Of a stretch of 9,185 nucleotides of DNA, positions 1-5,270 are shown in pieces. The notes under the pieces were generated by a model that was not told the DNA's origin, searched no databases, and saw nothing but the letters and a program-made list of their open reading frames with translations. A program made the position numbers and the translations under genes. The first letter of the stretch is position 1. Every line of letters starts with the position of its first letter. Origin of the DNA: Deltaproteobacteria bacterium (lineage in GTDB: Bacteria > Desulfobacterota_E > Deferrimicrobia > Deferrimicrobiales > Deferrimicrobiaceae); assembly GCA_023489025.1 (NCBI GenBank), contig JAMDCN010000127.1, positions 1 through 9,185 of the forward strand, written 5' to 3'.

Positions 1-1
1 C

Positions 2-109
2 TTGAGGATCAAGAACGGGAACATGACACAGGCGGCCGCCTTCCTGCGCATCCCCAGGCATGTCCTGATCTACCGGCTCGAAAAGTACGGGATCCGCCGC
101 GAGGCGTGA
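2..109 (+). CDS. Sigma-54-dependent activator (bEBP), C-terminal fragment with Fis-type HTH
   Basis: Only the last 35 residues are present; the gene begins outside the window. The translation contains GNMTQAAAFL followed by RIPRHVLIYRLEKYGI, the Fis-type helix-turn-helix that ends AtoC/ZraR/NtrC-class response regulators, and stops at TGA 107-109. Family members bind upstream activator sequences and remodel sigma-54 RNA polymerase through an AAA+ domain, which is not visible here. Two sigma-54 promoters with matching upstream inverted repeats lie directly downstream on the same strand, so this protein is the obvious candidate to control them. That link is inferred from position. Whether a receiver domain and a partner histidine kinase exist cannot be seen. 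Confidence 0.85.
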   Translation: MRIKNGNMTQAAAFLRIPRHVLIYRLEKYGIRREA

Positions 110-130
110 ATGGACATCCCCCGGCCCGGC

Positions 131-165
131 CTTGAAGAATAGCCTCTCGTTCTTCAAGACTATTC
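131..165. promoter_or_regulatory. Putative upstream activator site 1 (inverted repeat)
   Basis: CTTGAAGAA (131-139) is a perfect 9-bp inverted repeat of TTCTTCAAG (150-158), with a 10-base spacer; GAATAG (137-142) also pairs with CTATTC (160-165). The centre, about 144.5, is about 134 bp before the predicted start of transcription at 279. On the minus strand it reads GGCTATTCTTCAAG, close to GGATATTCTTCAGT at the second site (603-614 region), and both sites carry GAACGAGAG (minus strand 152-144 here). I infer an enhancer site for the sigma-54 activator. The T-rich stretch after it means it could instead, or also, act as a weak terminator for the regulator gene. Confidence 0.5.
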
Positions 166-185
166 GTCTTTCTTGTCTTGTCGCT

Positions 186-204
186 GTCCTTCCTTCCGAA
201 GGAC
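186..204 (+). other. Short inverted repeat / stem-loop
   Basis: GTCCTTC (186-192) and GAAGGAC (198-204) form a perfect 7-bp inverted repeat with a 5-base loop. No T-run follows directly, so it is a poor match to an intrinsic terminator. It lies between the putative activator site and the IHF-like site. Its role is unknown. Confidence 0.3.
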
Positions 205-211
205 ATCGCCG

Positions 212-224
212 CAACTATTTGATG
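212..224 (-). promoter_or_regulatory. IHF-like site upstream of sigma-54 promoter 1
   Basis: Read on the minus strand the bases are CATCAAATAGTTG, which match the IHF consensus WATCAANNNNTTR at every fixed position except the first. The centre (218) is about 61 bp before the predicted transcript start at 279, between the putative activator site and the promoter, where IHF usually bends DNA for sigma-54 activation. The second promoter has an IHF-like site in the same orientation and at nearly the same distance, which raises confidence above that of a lone match. Confidence 0.5.
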
Positions 225-252
225 TTAAAGCATTAGCCTTCAAATGGTCTTA

Positions 253-268
253 TGGCACGCCCGGTGCA
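253..268 (+). promoter_or_regulatory. Sigma-54 promoter 1 (-24/-12)
   Basis: TGGCACGCCCGGTGCA matches the sigma-54 consensus TGGCACRNNNNTTGCW, with GG and GC exactly 10 bases apart. The only weak base is G for the first T of the -12 element, which the second promoter shares. The predicted start is near 279, giving a leader of about 60 bases before the 72-aa gene at 341. The preceding activator gene and the IHF-like site fit sigma-54 control. Confidence 0.8.
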
Positions 269-340
269 TTCTGCGTCGGACAAGACCGGGAACGGCGCCG
301 TCGCAGGTGGAATGGAAACAACGATGAAAGGGGGAGTCAC

Positions 341-559
341 ATGAGACCCGTCACGGTGTACCGGGTGGATTACTTGAAGAAGACCAGGGTCCCGATCGGC
401 GAGATCCGGGAGCGGAGGAGGACTGACCGGGGCGGCAACCTCCTCGACCTGCTCAGGCTCGCGCGAAAGATCTACGGGGCAGGCCCGGAGGATGCCATCC
501 ACATCGCCGTCGACAAACGGGAGGCGCAGCGGGCCTGGATGAAGCATCTGGTGGCATAA
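341..559 (+). CDS. Conserved-looking small basic protein of unknown function (72 aa)
   Basis: I chose the ATG at 341 because AAAGGGGGAG lies just upstream and the start follows sigma-54 promoter 1; extension of the frame to 173 would pass back through the promoter. The product begins MRPVTVYRVDYLKKTRVPIG and is soluble, with no signal peptide, membrane segment or cysteine. It has a charged middle (EIRERRRTDRG, about residues 21-31) and a helical-looking second half (LLDLLRLARKIYG) that ends in basic residues. The pattern recalls short conserved hypothetical proteins I associate with Geobacter-type genomes, but I cannot name a domain. It appears to be a single-gene transcription unit, since a second sigma-54 promoter follows. 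Its own regulated promoter, matching that of the metal operon, suggests a linked role such as a cytoplasmic accessory or regulatory factor; this is inference. Confidence 0.75.
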   Translation: MRPVTVYRVDYLKKTRVPIGEIRERRRTDRGGNLLDLLRLARKIYGAGPEDAIHIAVDKREAQRAWMKHLVA

Positions 560-573
560 CGGCCCGGCGTGGC

Positions 574-614
574 GAACGAGAGAGGAATACTCTTCAATCG
601 ACTGAAGAATATCC
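574..614. promoter_or_regulatory. Putative upstream activator site 2 (inverted repeat)
   Basis: TCTTCA (591-596) and TGAAGA (603-608) are inverted around a 6-base spacer. With one mismatch the arms extend to ATACTCTTCA and TGAAGAATAT. The centre (about 599.5) is about 131 bp before the predicted start at 731. GAACGAGAG (574-582) precedes the arms and also occurs, on the opposite strand, in site 1. The arms match site 1, but their relative orientation differs: arms face inward here and outward there. The distance from the promoter is almost the same in both. I infer a binding site for the sigma-54 activator. Confidence 0.5.
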
Positions 615-661
615 TTCGGTGTTCGGATTTCAAATACGCCAGTCCCTCTCGTCTGCTTATA

Positions 662-674
662 TAACAACTGGATA
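662..674 (-). promoter_or_regulatory. IHF-like site upstream of sigma-54 promoter 2
   Basis: Read on the minus strand the bases are TATCCAGTTGTTA, matching the IHF consensus WATCAANNNNTTR at all fixed positions but one. It sits in an AT-rich stretch (about 655-690) in an otherwise GC-rich window. Its centre (668) is about 63 bp before the predicted start at 731, between the putative activator site and the promoter. Confidence 0.5.
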
Positions 675-704
675 ATATTTGAATTTTTCCTACAGATCTT
701 TGGG

Positions 705-720
705 TGGCACGACCCGTGCT
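705..720 (+). promoter_or_regulatory. Sigma-54 promoter 2 (-24/-12)
   Basis: TGGCACGACCCGTGCT has a perfect -24 element and the exact 10-base spacing between GG and GC. As in promoter 1, the -12 element reads GTGC rather than TTGC. The predicted start is near 731, leaving a short leader with GGAGG at 744-748 before the ATG at 759. It should drive the DUF2318/ABC operon and perhaps the genes beyond. Confidence 0.82.
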
Positions 721-758
721 TTAGTTTAGGCCAACTATTTTCCGGAGGTTTTCGAACC

Positions 759-1268
759 ATGGCGGTGAATCGCAGGAAGGGCATGATCATCGGTGGGGTA
801 GTCGCTGGAATCGTGGTTGTCGTCGTTGCGGCCGTTTCCGCCGGCGTGCTGGACGGTTTCTTTAAAAAATCCCCCGCGGAAACGGCGAAAGCGGCGGGAG
901 TGGTGGAGACGGCGGACGCCGTGAAGATCCCCCTGAAGGCCCTCGATTCCGGGAAAGCCCTCTTCCTGTCGTTGGAGTCGGAAGGGCGGCCGTTGTACTA
1001 CTTCGCCTTGAAAAGCCAGGACGGCGCGTATCGGGCGGCGCTCGACGCCTGCGACGTCTGCTTCAAGTCGAACCGCGGGTACCGGCAGGAAGGGGACCTC
1101 ATGGTCTGCAACAATTGCGGCCAGACCTTTCCCTCCAACCGGATCGGGGAGATCAAGGGCGGTTGCAATCCCCATCCTCTGGCGCGGGGAATCGACGGGC
1201 GGAATCTCGTGATCCGAAAGGCCGACATCGCCGAACGCAAGGATTACTTCGCCCTCAAGCGGTCATGA
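759..1268 (+). CDS. Membrane-anchored DUF2318 cysteine protein
   Basis: This 169-aa protein has one N-terminal membrane span (about 8-31), then a short linker and a periplasmic DUF2318 domain (about 60-169). Cysteines are arranged as CDVCF (98, 101), CNNC (117, 120) and GGCNP (136), the family signature, and likely bind a metal or metal cluster. DUF2318 proteins in Campylobacter (the Cj1658-Cj1665 region) and in uropathogenic E. coli are encoded with FTR1/P19-type iron transport and with FtsX-type ABC subunits; their biochemistry is largely unknown. Here it is the first gene after sigma-54 promoter 2, with GGAGG 10 bases before the start, and it is followed after 34 bases by the permease. The likely role is metal or electron handling for that transporter, which is inference. 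Confidence 0.85.
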   Translation: MAVNRRKGMIIGGVVAGIVVVVVAAVSAGVLDGFFKKSPAETAKAAGVVETADAVKIPLKALDSGKALFLSLESEGRPLYYFALKSQDGAYRAALDACDVCFKSNRGYRQEGDLMVCNNCGQTFPSNRIGEIKGGCNPHPLARGIDGRNLVIRKADIAERKDYFALKRS

Positions 1269-1302
1269 GCGTCCGTCGCGGATTCCGAACGGAGAGTCGT
1301 TC

Positions 1303-2454
1303 ATGAACATACGAAAGCTGGCCTGGAAGAACCTCTTGCGGCGCAAGTCGCGAGCCGTTTTCACGGGCCTCGGGATCTTCCTCGGGATCGCCACGTTCGT
1401 CGCGATCTCGTCGATCACCTCGCAGATGGAAGGGGCGGTCCAGGACCAGTTGGACCGGTTCGGCGCGAACATCGTGGTCTCTCCGAGGGCCGAGCAGCTC
1501 TCCCTGGGGTTCGGGAACATGACCCTCGGAGGAACGGAGGTGACCTACTCCCGCCTCACGATGGCGGACAAGGAGCGGATCGCGTCGATCCACCACAAGG
1601 ACCGGATCCGTTCCATCGTCCCCTTCCTGGTTACCGCCGCGGACGCCTCCGGGAAGAACCTCGTCTGGATGGGGCTCCCCGCCGCGGACATGGCTGGAGC
1701 CCGTCCTTGGTGGAAGATCCAGGGGGGGATGGGGCTGAAACGCGGAGAGGTGCTGCTGGGCGCCGAAGCGGCGGCGCTGCTCGACAAGGGGGCGGGGGGG
1801 ACCGTGACGGCCGGGAAACGCCTGTTCCGCGTCGCCGGGGTGCTTCAGCCGACGGGGGAGAAGGAGGACGGGATGGTCATCGCCGACATCGCGGACGTGC
1901 AGGTGCTGGCGAAGAGGCCTGGCGCAGTGACGTATTTCGAGGTGGCGGCGCTATGCAAGAATTGCCCGGTGGAGCAGATCGTGGCGCAGATCGGGCAAGC
2001 GTTGCCCGGCGCGCGGGTGTCGGCGATCCGGCAAGTGGTGGAGAGCCGGAAGGCCGCGGTGGAGCAGCTTCGGCGCCTCGGGTTCGGCGTCTCGGCGATC
2101 GTGCTGTTGATCGGGGGACTCATGGTGCTGGTGACCGTGATGGGCGGGGTACAGGAGCGCACGCGCGAGATCGGGGTCTTGCGGGCGGTCGGTTTCCGGA
2201 AACGCTCGATCTTCTCCCTCCTGTTCTGGGAGACCGGCTGGGTGTCGCTCCTCTCCTCGCTGCTCGGGGCGGGGACGGGAATCGCCGTCGCGTACATTGC
2301 GTCGCCGGTGTTCGGGATCGAGCATCCCTCGGTCGTCTTCTCACCGGCGATCTTCGGCGCCGTCGCCGGCCTCTCACTCGGGTTGATCGGGGCCATTCCG
2401 CCGGCGCGGCGCGCGGCCGCCCTGTCGCCCACGGAAGCGATCCGCAGCCTTTGA
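1303..2454 (+). CDS. MacB/FtsX-type ABC transporter permease
   Basis: This 383-aa protein has MacB-like topology: a basic N-terminus (LAWKNLLRRKSR), one membrane span (about 19-40), a large periplasmic domain (about 41-258), and three spans (about 260-281, 304-333 and 347-368). The cytoplasmic loop ERTREIGVLRAVGFRKRSI (about 285-303) is the typical FtsX/MacB coupling segment, and the C-terminus has the conserved PPARRAAALSPTEAIRSL. An unusual CKNCP motif sits in the periplasmic domain (Cys218, Cys221). The adjacent ATPase gene starts 23 bases after the stop. This superfamily usually does mechanical work on periplasmic substrates or lipoproteins rather than forming a solute channel. Campylobacter has two such permeases beside DUF2318; only one is present here, so a homodimer is likely. 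Confidence 0.9.
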   Translation: MNIRKLAWKNLLRRKSRAVFTGLGIFLGIATFVAISSITSQMEGAVQDQLDRFGANIVVSPRAEQLSLGFGNMTLGGTEVTYSRLTMADKERIASIHHKDRIRSIVPFLVTAADASGKNLVWMGLPAADMAGARPWWKIQGGMGLKRGEVLLGAEAAALLDKGAGGTVTAGKRLFRVAGVLQPTGEKEDGMVIADIADVQVLAKRPGAVTYFEVAALCKNCPVEQIVAQIGQALPGARVSAIRQVVESRKAAVEQLRRLGFGVSAIVLLIGGLMVLVTVMGGVQERTREIGVLRAVGFRKRSIFSLLFWETGWVSLLSSLLGAGTGIAVAYIASPVFGIEHPSVVFSPAIFGAVAGLSLGLIGAIPPARRAAALSPTEAIRSL

Positions 2455-2477
2455 AAAAAACACGAGTGGGAGAAACG

Positions 2478-3191
2478 ATGGAACCGATCATTCACCTGAA
2501 GGACGTTTCGATGGTCTACGGAGGCAACGGTACCCGGACGACGGCGCTGGCCGGGATCTCCTTCGATGTTCTGCAGGGGGAGTACCTCGTCATAACGGGG
2601 GAGTCGGGGGCGGGGAAGAGCACTATGCTGACGATCCTCGGGGGGCTCCAGGTCCCTACCGAAGGGGCGGTTCGGATCGGCGGCTCCGATCTCTCCGCGC
2701 TCCCGGCGGACGGCTTGGCCGACTTCCGGCGGAAGACGATCGGTTTCGTCTTCCAGGCGTACCACCTCCTCCCGTACCTGACGGCGCGGGAGAACGTGAT
2801 GGTGCCCATGTCCCCGGAGCGGGTCCCGCCCCGGGAGAAGGAGGAGCGGGCCAACGACCTTCTCGCCTCCGTGGGGCTGGCCGGGAAGGAGGATCGCCTC
2901 CCTTCGCAGCTGTCCGGCGGAGAGAGCCAGCGAGTGGCGATCGCGCGTGCCCTGGTCCACGATCCCCCCGTGTTGCTGGCGGACGAGCCGACGGGGAACC
3001 TCGACAGCGCGACGGGAGAGCAGATCCTCGACCTGTTCTCCGGGTGGCACGGCCGGGGGAAGACGGTCCTGATGGTCACGCACAACAAGGCGAACCTCTC
3101 CCGCGCCACTCGGTCCATCCGCCTGCGCGATGGGCAGGTCGAGGAGGATCGGTTATTGCAATCTTTTTCCGCGGAGCCGGCGGCGGTCTGA
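2478..3191 (+). CDS. ABC transporter ATP-binding protein (MacB/LolD type)
   Basis: This 237-aa ATPase is complete. It has Walker A GESGAGKST (41-49), a Q-loop glutamine at 93, signature LSGGESQ (145-151), Walker B VLLADEP (165-171), a D-loop NLDS (174-177) and a switch histidine at 202 (VTHN). The sequence between Q-loop and signature (VFQAYHLLPYLTARENV) is typical of the LolD/MacB/FtsE group that partners FtsX-type permeases. The start at 2478 is supported by GGGAG at 2468-2472; the frame remains open upstream in a shadow of the permease gene. It should energise the permease encoded directly upstream. The C-terminal tail past residue 225 is short and unremarkable. Confidence 0.92.
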   Translation: MEPIIHLKDVSMVYGGNGTRTTALAGISFDVLQGEYLVITGESGAGKSTMLTILGGLQVPTEGAVRIGGSDLSALPADGLADFRRKTIGFVFQAYHLLPYLTARENVMVPMSPERVPPREKEERANDLLASVGLAGKEDRLPSQLSGGESQRVAIARALVHDPPVLLADEPTGNLDSATGEQILDLFSGWHGRGKTVLMVTHNKANLSRATRSIRLRDGQVEEDRLLQSFSAEPAAV

Positions 3192-3194
3192 ACG

Positions 3195-3219
3195 CAGGTC
3201 ATCAACACAGGTCATCAAC
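3195..3219 (+). repeat. Two tandem copies of a 13-bp unit
   Basis: CAGGTCATCAACA (3195-3207) is followed at once by CAGGTCATCAAC (3208-3219), so the unit occurs almost exactly twice in the short gap between the ATPase stop and the next start. It may be a slippage duplication or a paired protein or RNA site. Confidence 0.7.
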
Positions 3220-3237
3220 GGAAGAAAGGAAAGAGCG

Positions 3238-3498
3238 ATGGAAGAAGCGGGAAAGGGAAAGCAGGAGTCAACGGGAACACAAGCGTCGACGGAAACGGCC
3301 GCAACGGGGGAACCGCAATCCGTGGAGAGCCGGCGAGGCCCTGGCTGGAAAGCATGGGTGCTCTCCATTCTCGCGGCGATCATCCTGTCGGTGACGGCGA
3401 CGCTGCTTCTTGGAGGATCCGGTTCCTTCCGGTCGGATCGCGCGGCGGCGGAGGGAGCGGGTCGCAGCTGCTGTCCCCCCGCGGTTGCGGAGAAGTGA
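3238..3498 (+). CDS. Small single-span membrane protein with a C-terminal Cys-Cys pair
   Basis: The 86-aa product starts at ATG 3238, with AAGGAAAG just upstream. Residues 1-36 are hydrophilic and low in complexity (Thr, Glu, Gly, Ala). Residues 37-59 (KAWVLSILAAIILSVTATLL) form one membrane span, and the tail carries GRSCCPPAVAEK with adjacent cysteines at 78-79. I recognise no named family. The likely orientation is N-terminus inside and Cys pair in the periplasm, where it could bind a soft metal such as Cu(I) or take part in thiol exchange. It lies 46 bases after the ATPase and 14 bases before the next small gene, so it is probably part of the same transcript. Function is inferred only from location and the Cys pair. 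Confidence 0.7.
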   Translation: MEEAGKGKQESTGTQASTETAATGEPQSVESRRGPGWKAWVLSILAAIILSVTATLLLGGSGSFRSDRAAAEGAGRSCCPPAVAEK

Positions 3499-3512
3499 GG
3501 GGAGAACGTGTG

Positions 3513-3779
3513 ATGACATCGCGCAACGAGAAGGGCGAGGCCGTGACGTTCGCGGTCATGGGGATCATGATGGTGGGCGGCTTGCTCCTCTGGATGTTCT
3601 CCGGACACTCTCACATGTTCGGGATGCATGGGGGGAGGCATCCGGCGTCGGAGGTTCGCTCCGGAGAACGCCATGAGGGTGTGCTTGATGCGCAGGAGGG
3701 ACACCCGGGTGAAGTGGGGGATGATGTGCCGGAGCGGGATCGCCTGCAGACTCCCGGCGGAGACGAAAGGAATCCTTAG
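3513..3779 (+). CDS. Small His/Met-rich membrane protein
   Basis: The 88-aa product starts at ATG 3513 (a GTG at 3510 is the alternative), behind GAGGGGA. It has one membrane span (about 11-29), followed directly by GHSHMFGMHGGRH (31-43), a His/Met cluster likely to bind copper or a similar metal. The tail (44-88) is charged; its end (GEVGDDVPERDRLQ) only faintly recalls the SHOCT helices that close many small His-rich membrane proteins. Third codon positions are strongly G/C up to about 3650 and clearly less so after, while the +1 frame is GC3-rich to about 3780. A frameshift in the tail is therefore possible. It probably belongs to the DUF2318/ABC transcript and is the last gene before the pump operon. 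Confidence 0.6.
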   Translation: MTSRNEKGEAVTFAVMGIMMVGGLLLWMFSGHSHMFGMHGGRHPASEVRSGERHEGVLDAQEGHPGEVGDDVPERDRLQTPGGDERNP

Positions 3780-3808
3780 CGCGCCCCCTTCTTATTTTCC
3801 AAATGGTA

Positions 3809-3838
3809 TTCAGATTTTATTCGCCGCAGACAGATAAT
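3809..3838 (+). promoter_or_regulatory. Possible weak sigma-70 promoter before the efflux operon
   Basis: In the AT-rich 108-base gap before the outer-membrane-factor gene, TTCAGA (3809-3814) and GATAAT (3833-3838) are 18 bases apart, a tolerable -35/-10 pair. No -24/-12 sigma-54 motif is visible in this gap. A 10-bp palindrome, ATCACGTGAT (3883-3892), overlaps the start codon and might be an operator or chance. The operon may instead be read through from the sigma-54 promoter, since I see no convincing terminator here. Confidence 0.3.
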
Positions 3839-3887
3839 ATAAGGGTGCTGCGAAATAACCCGGGCGGACTGTGGAAAGGGTGATCAC

Positions 3888-5270
3888 GTGATGAAGAGGC
3901 GAGCGATGAGGATCGGCGAAGGAATCATGACACCGGGAAGAACCCTCTTCTTCCTCCTGGCGATCTCGATCGCGTCGCCGTGGGCGAGTCCGCTCCGGGC
4001 GGAAGAGCCGCCTCGGCCGGTGGGTTATTACGTCGACGCGGCGTTATCGGGTTATCCATCTCTGGCGTCCATGCGGCAGCGGATCACGATGAAGCGAAAC
4101 GAGGCGATCCGCGCGGGGGCGCTGGACGATCCCAAGGGGTGGGTTGCGATCAGCAACGTCCCGGTCCGGACCGGATCGTTCCGCGAAGAAGATATGACGG
4201 GGAAGGAGATCGGCTTCTCCCAGATGATTCCCTACCCGGGGAAGCGGGCGCACGCGGTGCGGATCGTCGAGAAGGAGAAGGATGAGGCGGAATTCGACCT
4301 GGCGGAGATGCGGAACATGCTCCGCGCGGACGTCAAGATGACCTATGCGGAGCTGACCACCGTACGGGCGCAGGCGGACGTGGTGCGCCAGGTCCGGGCC
4401 GTGCTGGACCAGGTGGTGCAGGTTTCCACGGAGATGCTCGCGGTCGGGAAGGGGAGGCAGCCCGATGTTCTCCGGGGGCAGGTAGAGTTCCAGAAGATGC
4501 GGGAGATGCTGCTTACGCTGGAGAACCGGGAAAAGGTCCTCTCGATCCGCCTGAATACCCTCGCGGTGCTCACTCCGGACGCGCCGGTGCCGGCGCTGGA
4601 CAACCTCGTCGAGTTTTTCCCGGGGTACAACGTGGAGGAGCTCCGGGCGATCTACAGGGCGGAGCGCCCGGCGCGGCAGGCGATCCAAGCCCGGATCGAA
4701 AAGGGGAAGTTGGGCGTCCTGCACGCGGAGCACGAGTACAAGCCGGACTTCGAGATCTCCACCTCCTACATGCAGCGTGACCCGATGCCGGACGGGACGA
4801 AGCGCCCGGACATGTTCTCCGCCATGGTGTCGATGACCCTTCCGATATGGAGGAAAGAGAAGATCGAGCCGGGGATCCGGGCGATGGCGGCGGAGAAGGA
4901 GATGGCGATTCGCGACGAGGAGACCCTTGACGCCGAGGCGGCCAACGCGATCGACGGTTCGCTCGCGTCCCTTTCGAACTTCGCGGCGGTGGCGAAGCTG
5001 TACCGGACGACCCTCATCCCCCAGGCGGAGCAGTCGGTCCGGTCCAACCTCGAAGCGTACCAGGTGGGGGAGATCGACTTCCCGATGCTCATGGATTCCC
5101 TGGTCGCGGAGCTCAACTTCCGCAAGGAGTACGCCGGGATGGTAGGCGAGATGCACTCGACGAAGGCCCGGCTGGAGGCGGCTGTGGGCAGGGAACTCGA
5201 TGGAGCAGCAACGGATCCCGGTGGGAGCGCACCTCCGGAAACGAAGAATTCCGACGGAGAGGGACGATGA
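3888..5270 (+). CDS. TolC-family outer-membrane efflux protein (CusC-like role)
   Basis: This product of about 460 aa opens with a signal peptide whose hydrophobic core (TLFFLLAISIASPWA, 19-33) ends near LRA-EE (38/39). Starts at GTG 3888, ATG 3891 and ATG 3927 are all possible; 3927 gives the most compact signal peptide and has AAGGA just before it. The mature protein is rich in long amphipathic helices, with GKEIGFSQMIPYPGKR (about 105-120) and AMVSMTLPIWRKEKIEPGI (about 307-325). These are the repeated strand-entry motifs of TolC-type factors linked to heavy-metal pumps. I see no lipobox cysteine, unlike E. coli CusC. The stop overlaps the adaptor start by 4 bases (ATGA), which indicates translational coupling. 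It forms the outer-membrane duct for the pump encoded downstream. Confidence 0.9.
   Translation: MMKRRAMRIGEGIMTPGRTLFFLLAISIASPWASPLRAEEPPRPVGYYVDAALSGYPSLASMRQRITMKRNEAIRAGALDDPKGWVAISNVPVRTGSFREEDMTGKEIGFSQMIPYPGKRAHAVRIVEKEKDEAEFDLAEMRNMLRADVKMTYAELTTVRAQADVVRQVRAVLDQVVQVSTEMLAVGKGRQPDVLRGQVEFQKMREMLLTLENREKVLSIRLNTLAVLTPDAPVPALDNLVEFFPGYNVEELRAIYRAERPARQAIQARIEKGKLGVLHAEHEYKPDFEISTSYMQRDPMPDGTKRPDMFSAMVSMTLPIWRKEKIEPGIRAMAAEKEMAIRDEETLDAEAANAIDGSLASLSNFAAVAKLYRTTLIPQAEQSVRSNLEAYQVGEIDFPMLMDSLVAELNFRKEYAGMVGEMHSTKARLEAAVGRELDGAATDPGGSAPPETKNSDGEGR

Noticed and set aside
1707..2477. N-terminal extension of the ATPase frame back into the permease gene
   Set aside because: The extension is a Gly/Arg-rich shadow; the ATPase family starts at 2478, where a ribosome-binding site is present.
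3047..3062. TGGCACG inside the ATPase gene as a third sigma-54 promoter
   Set aside because: No GC at the -12 position at the required spacing.
3841..3870. GGGT/ACCC inverted repeat as a terminator before the efflux operon
   Set aside because: Only four base pairs, with a long loop and no T-run.
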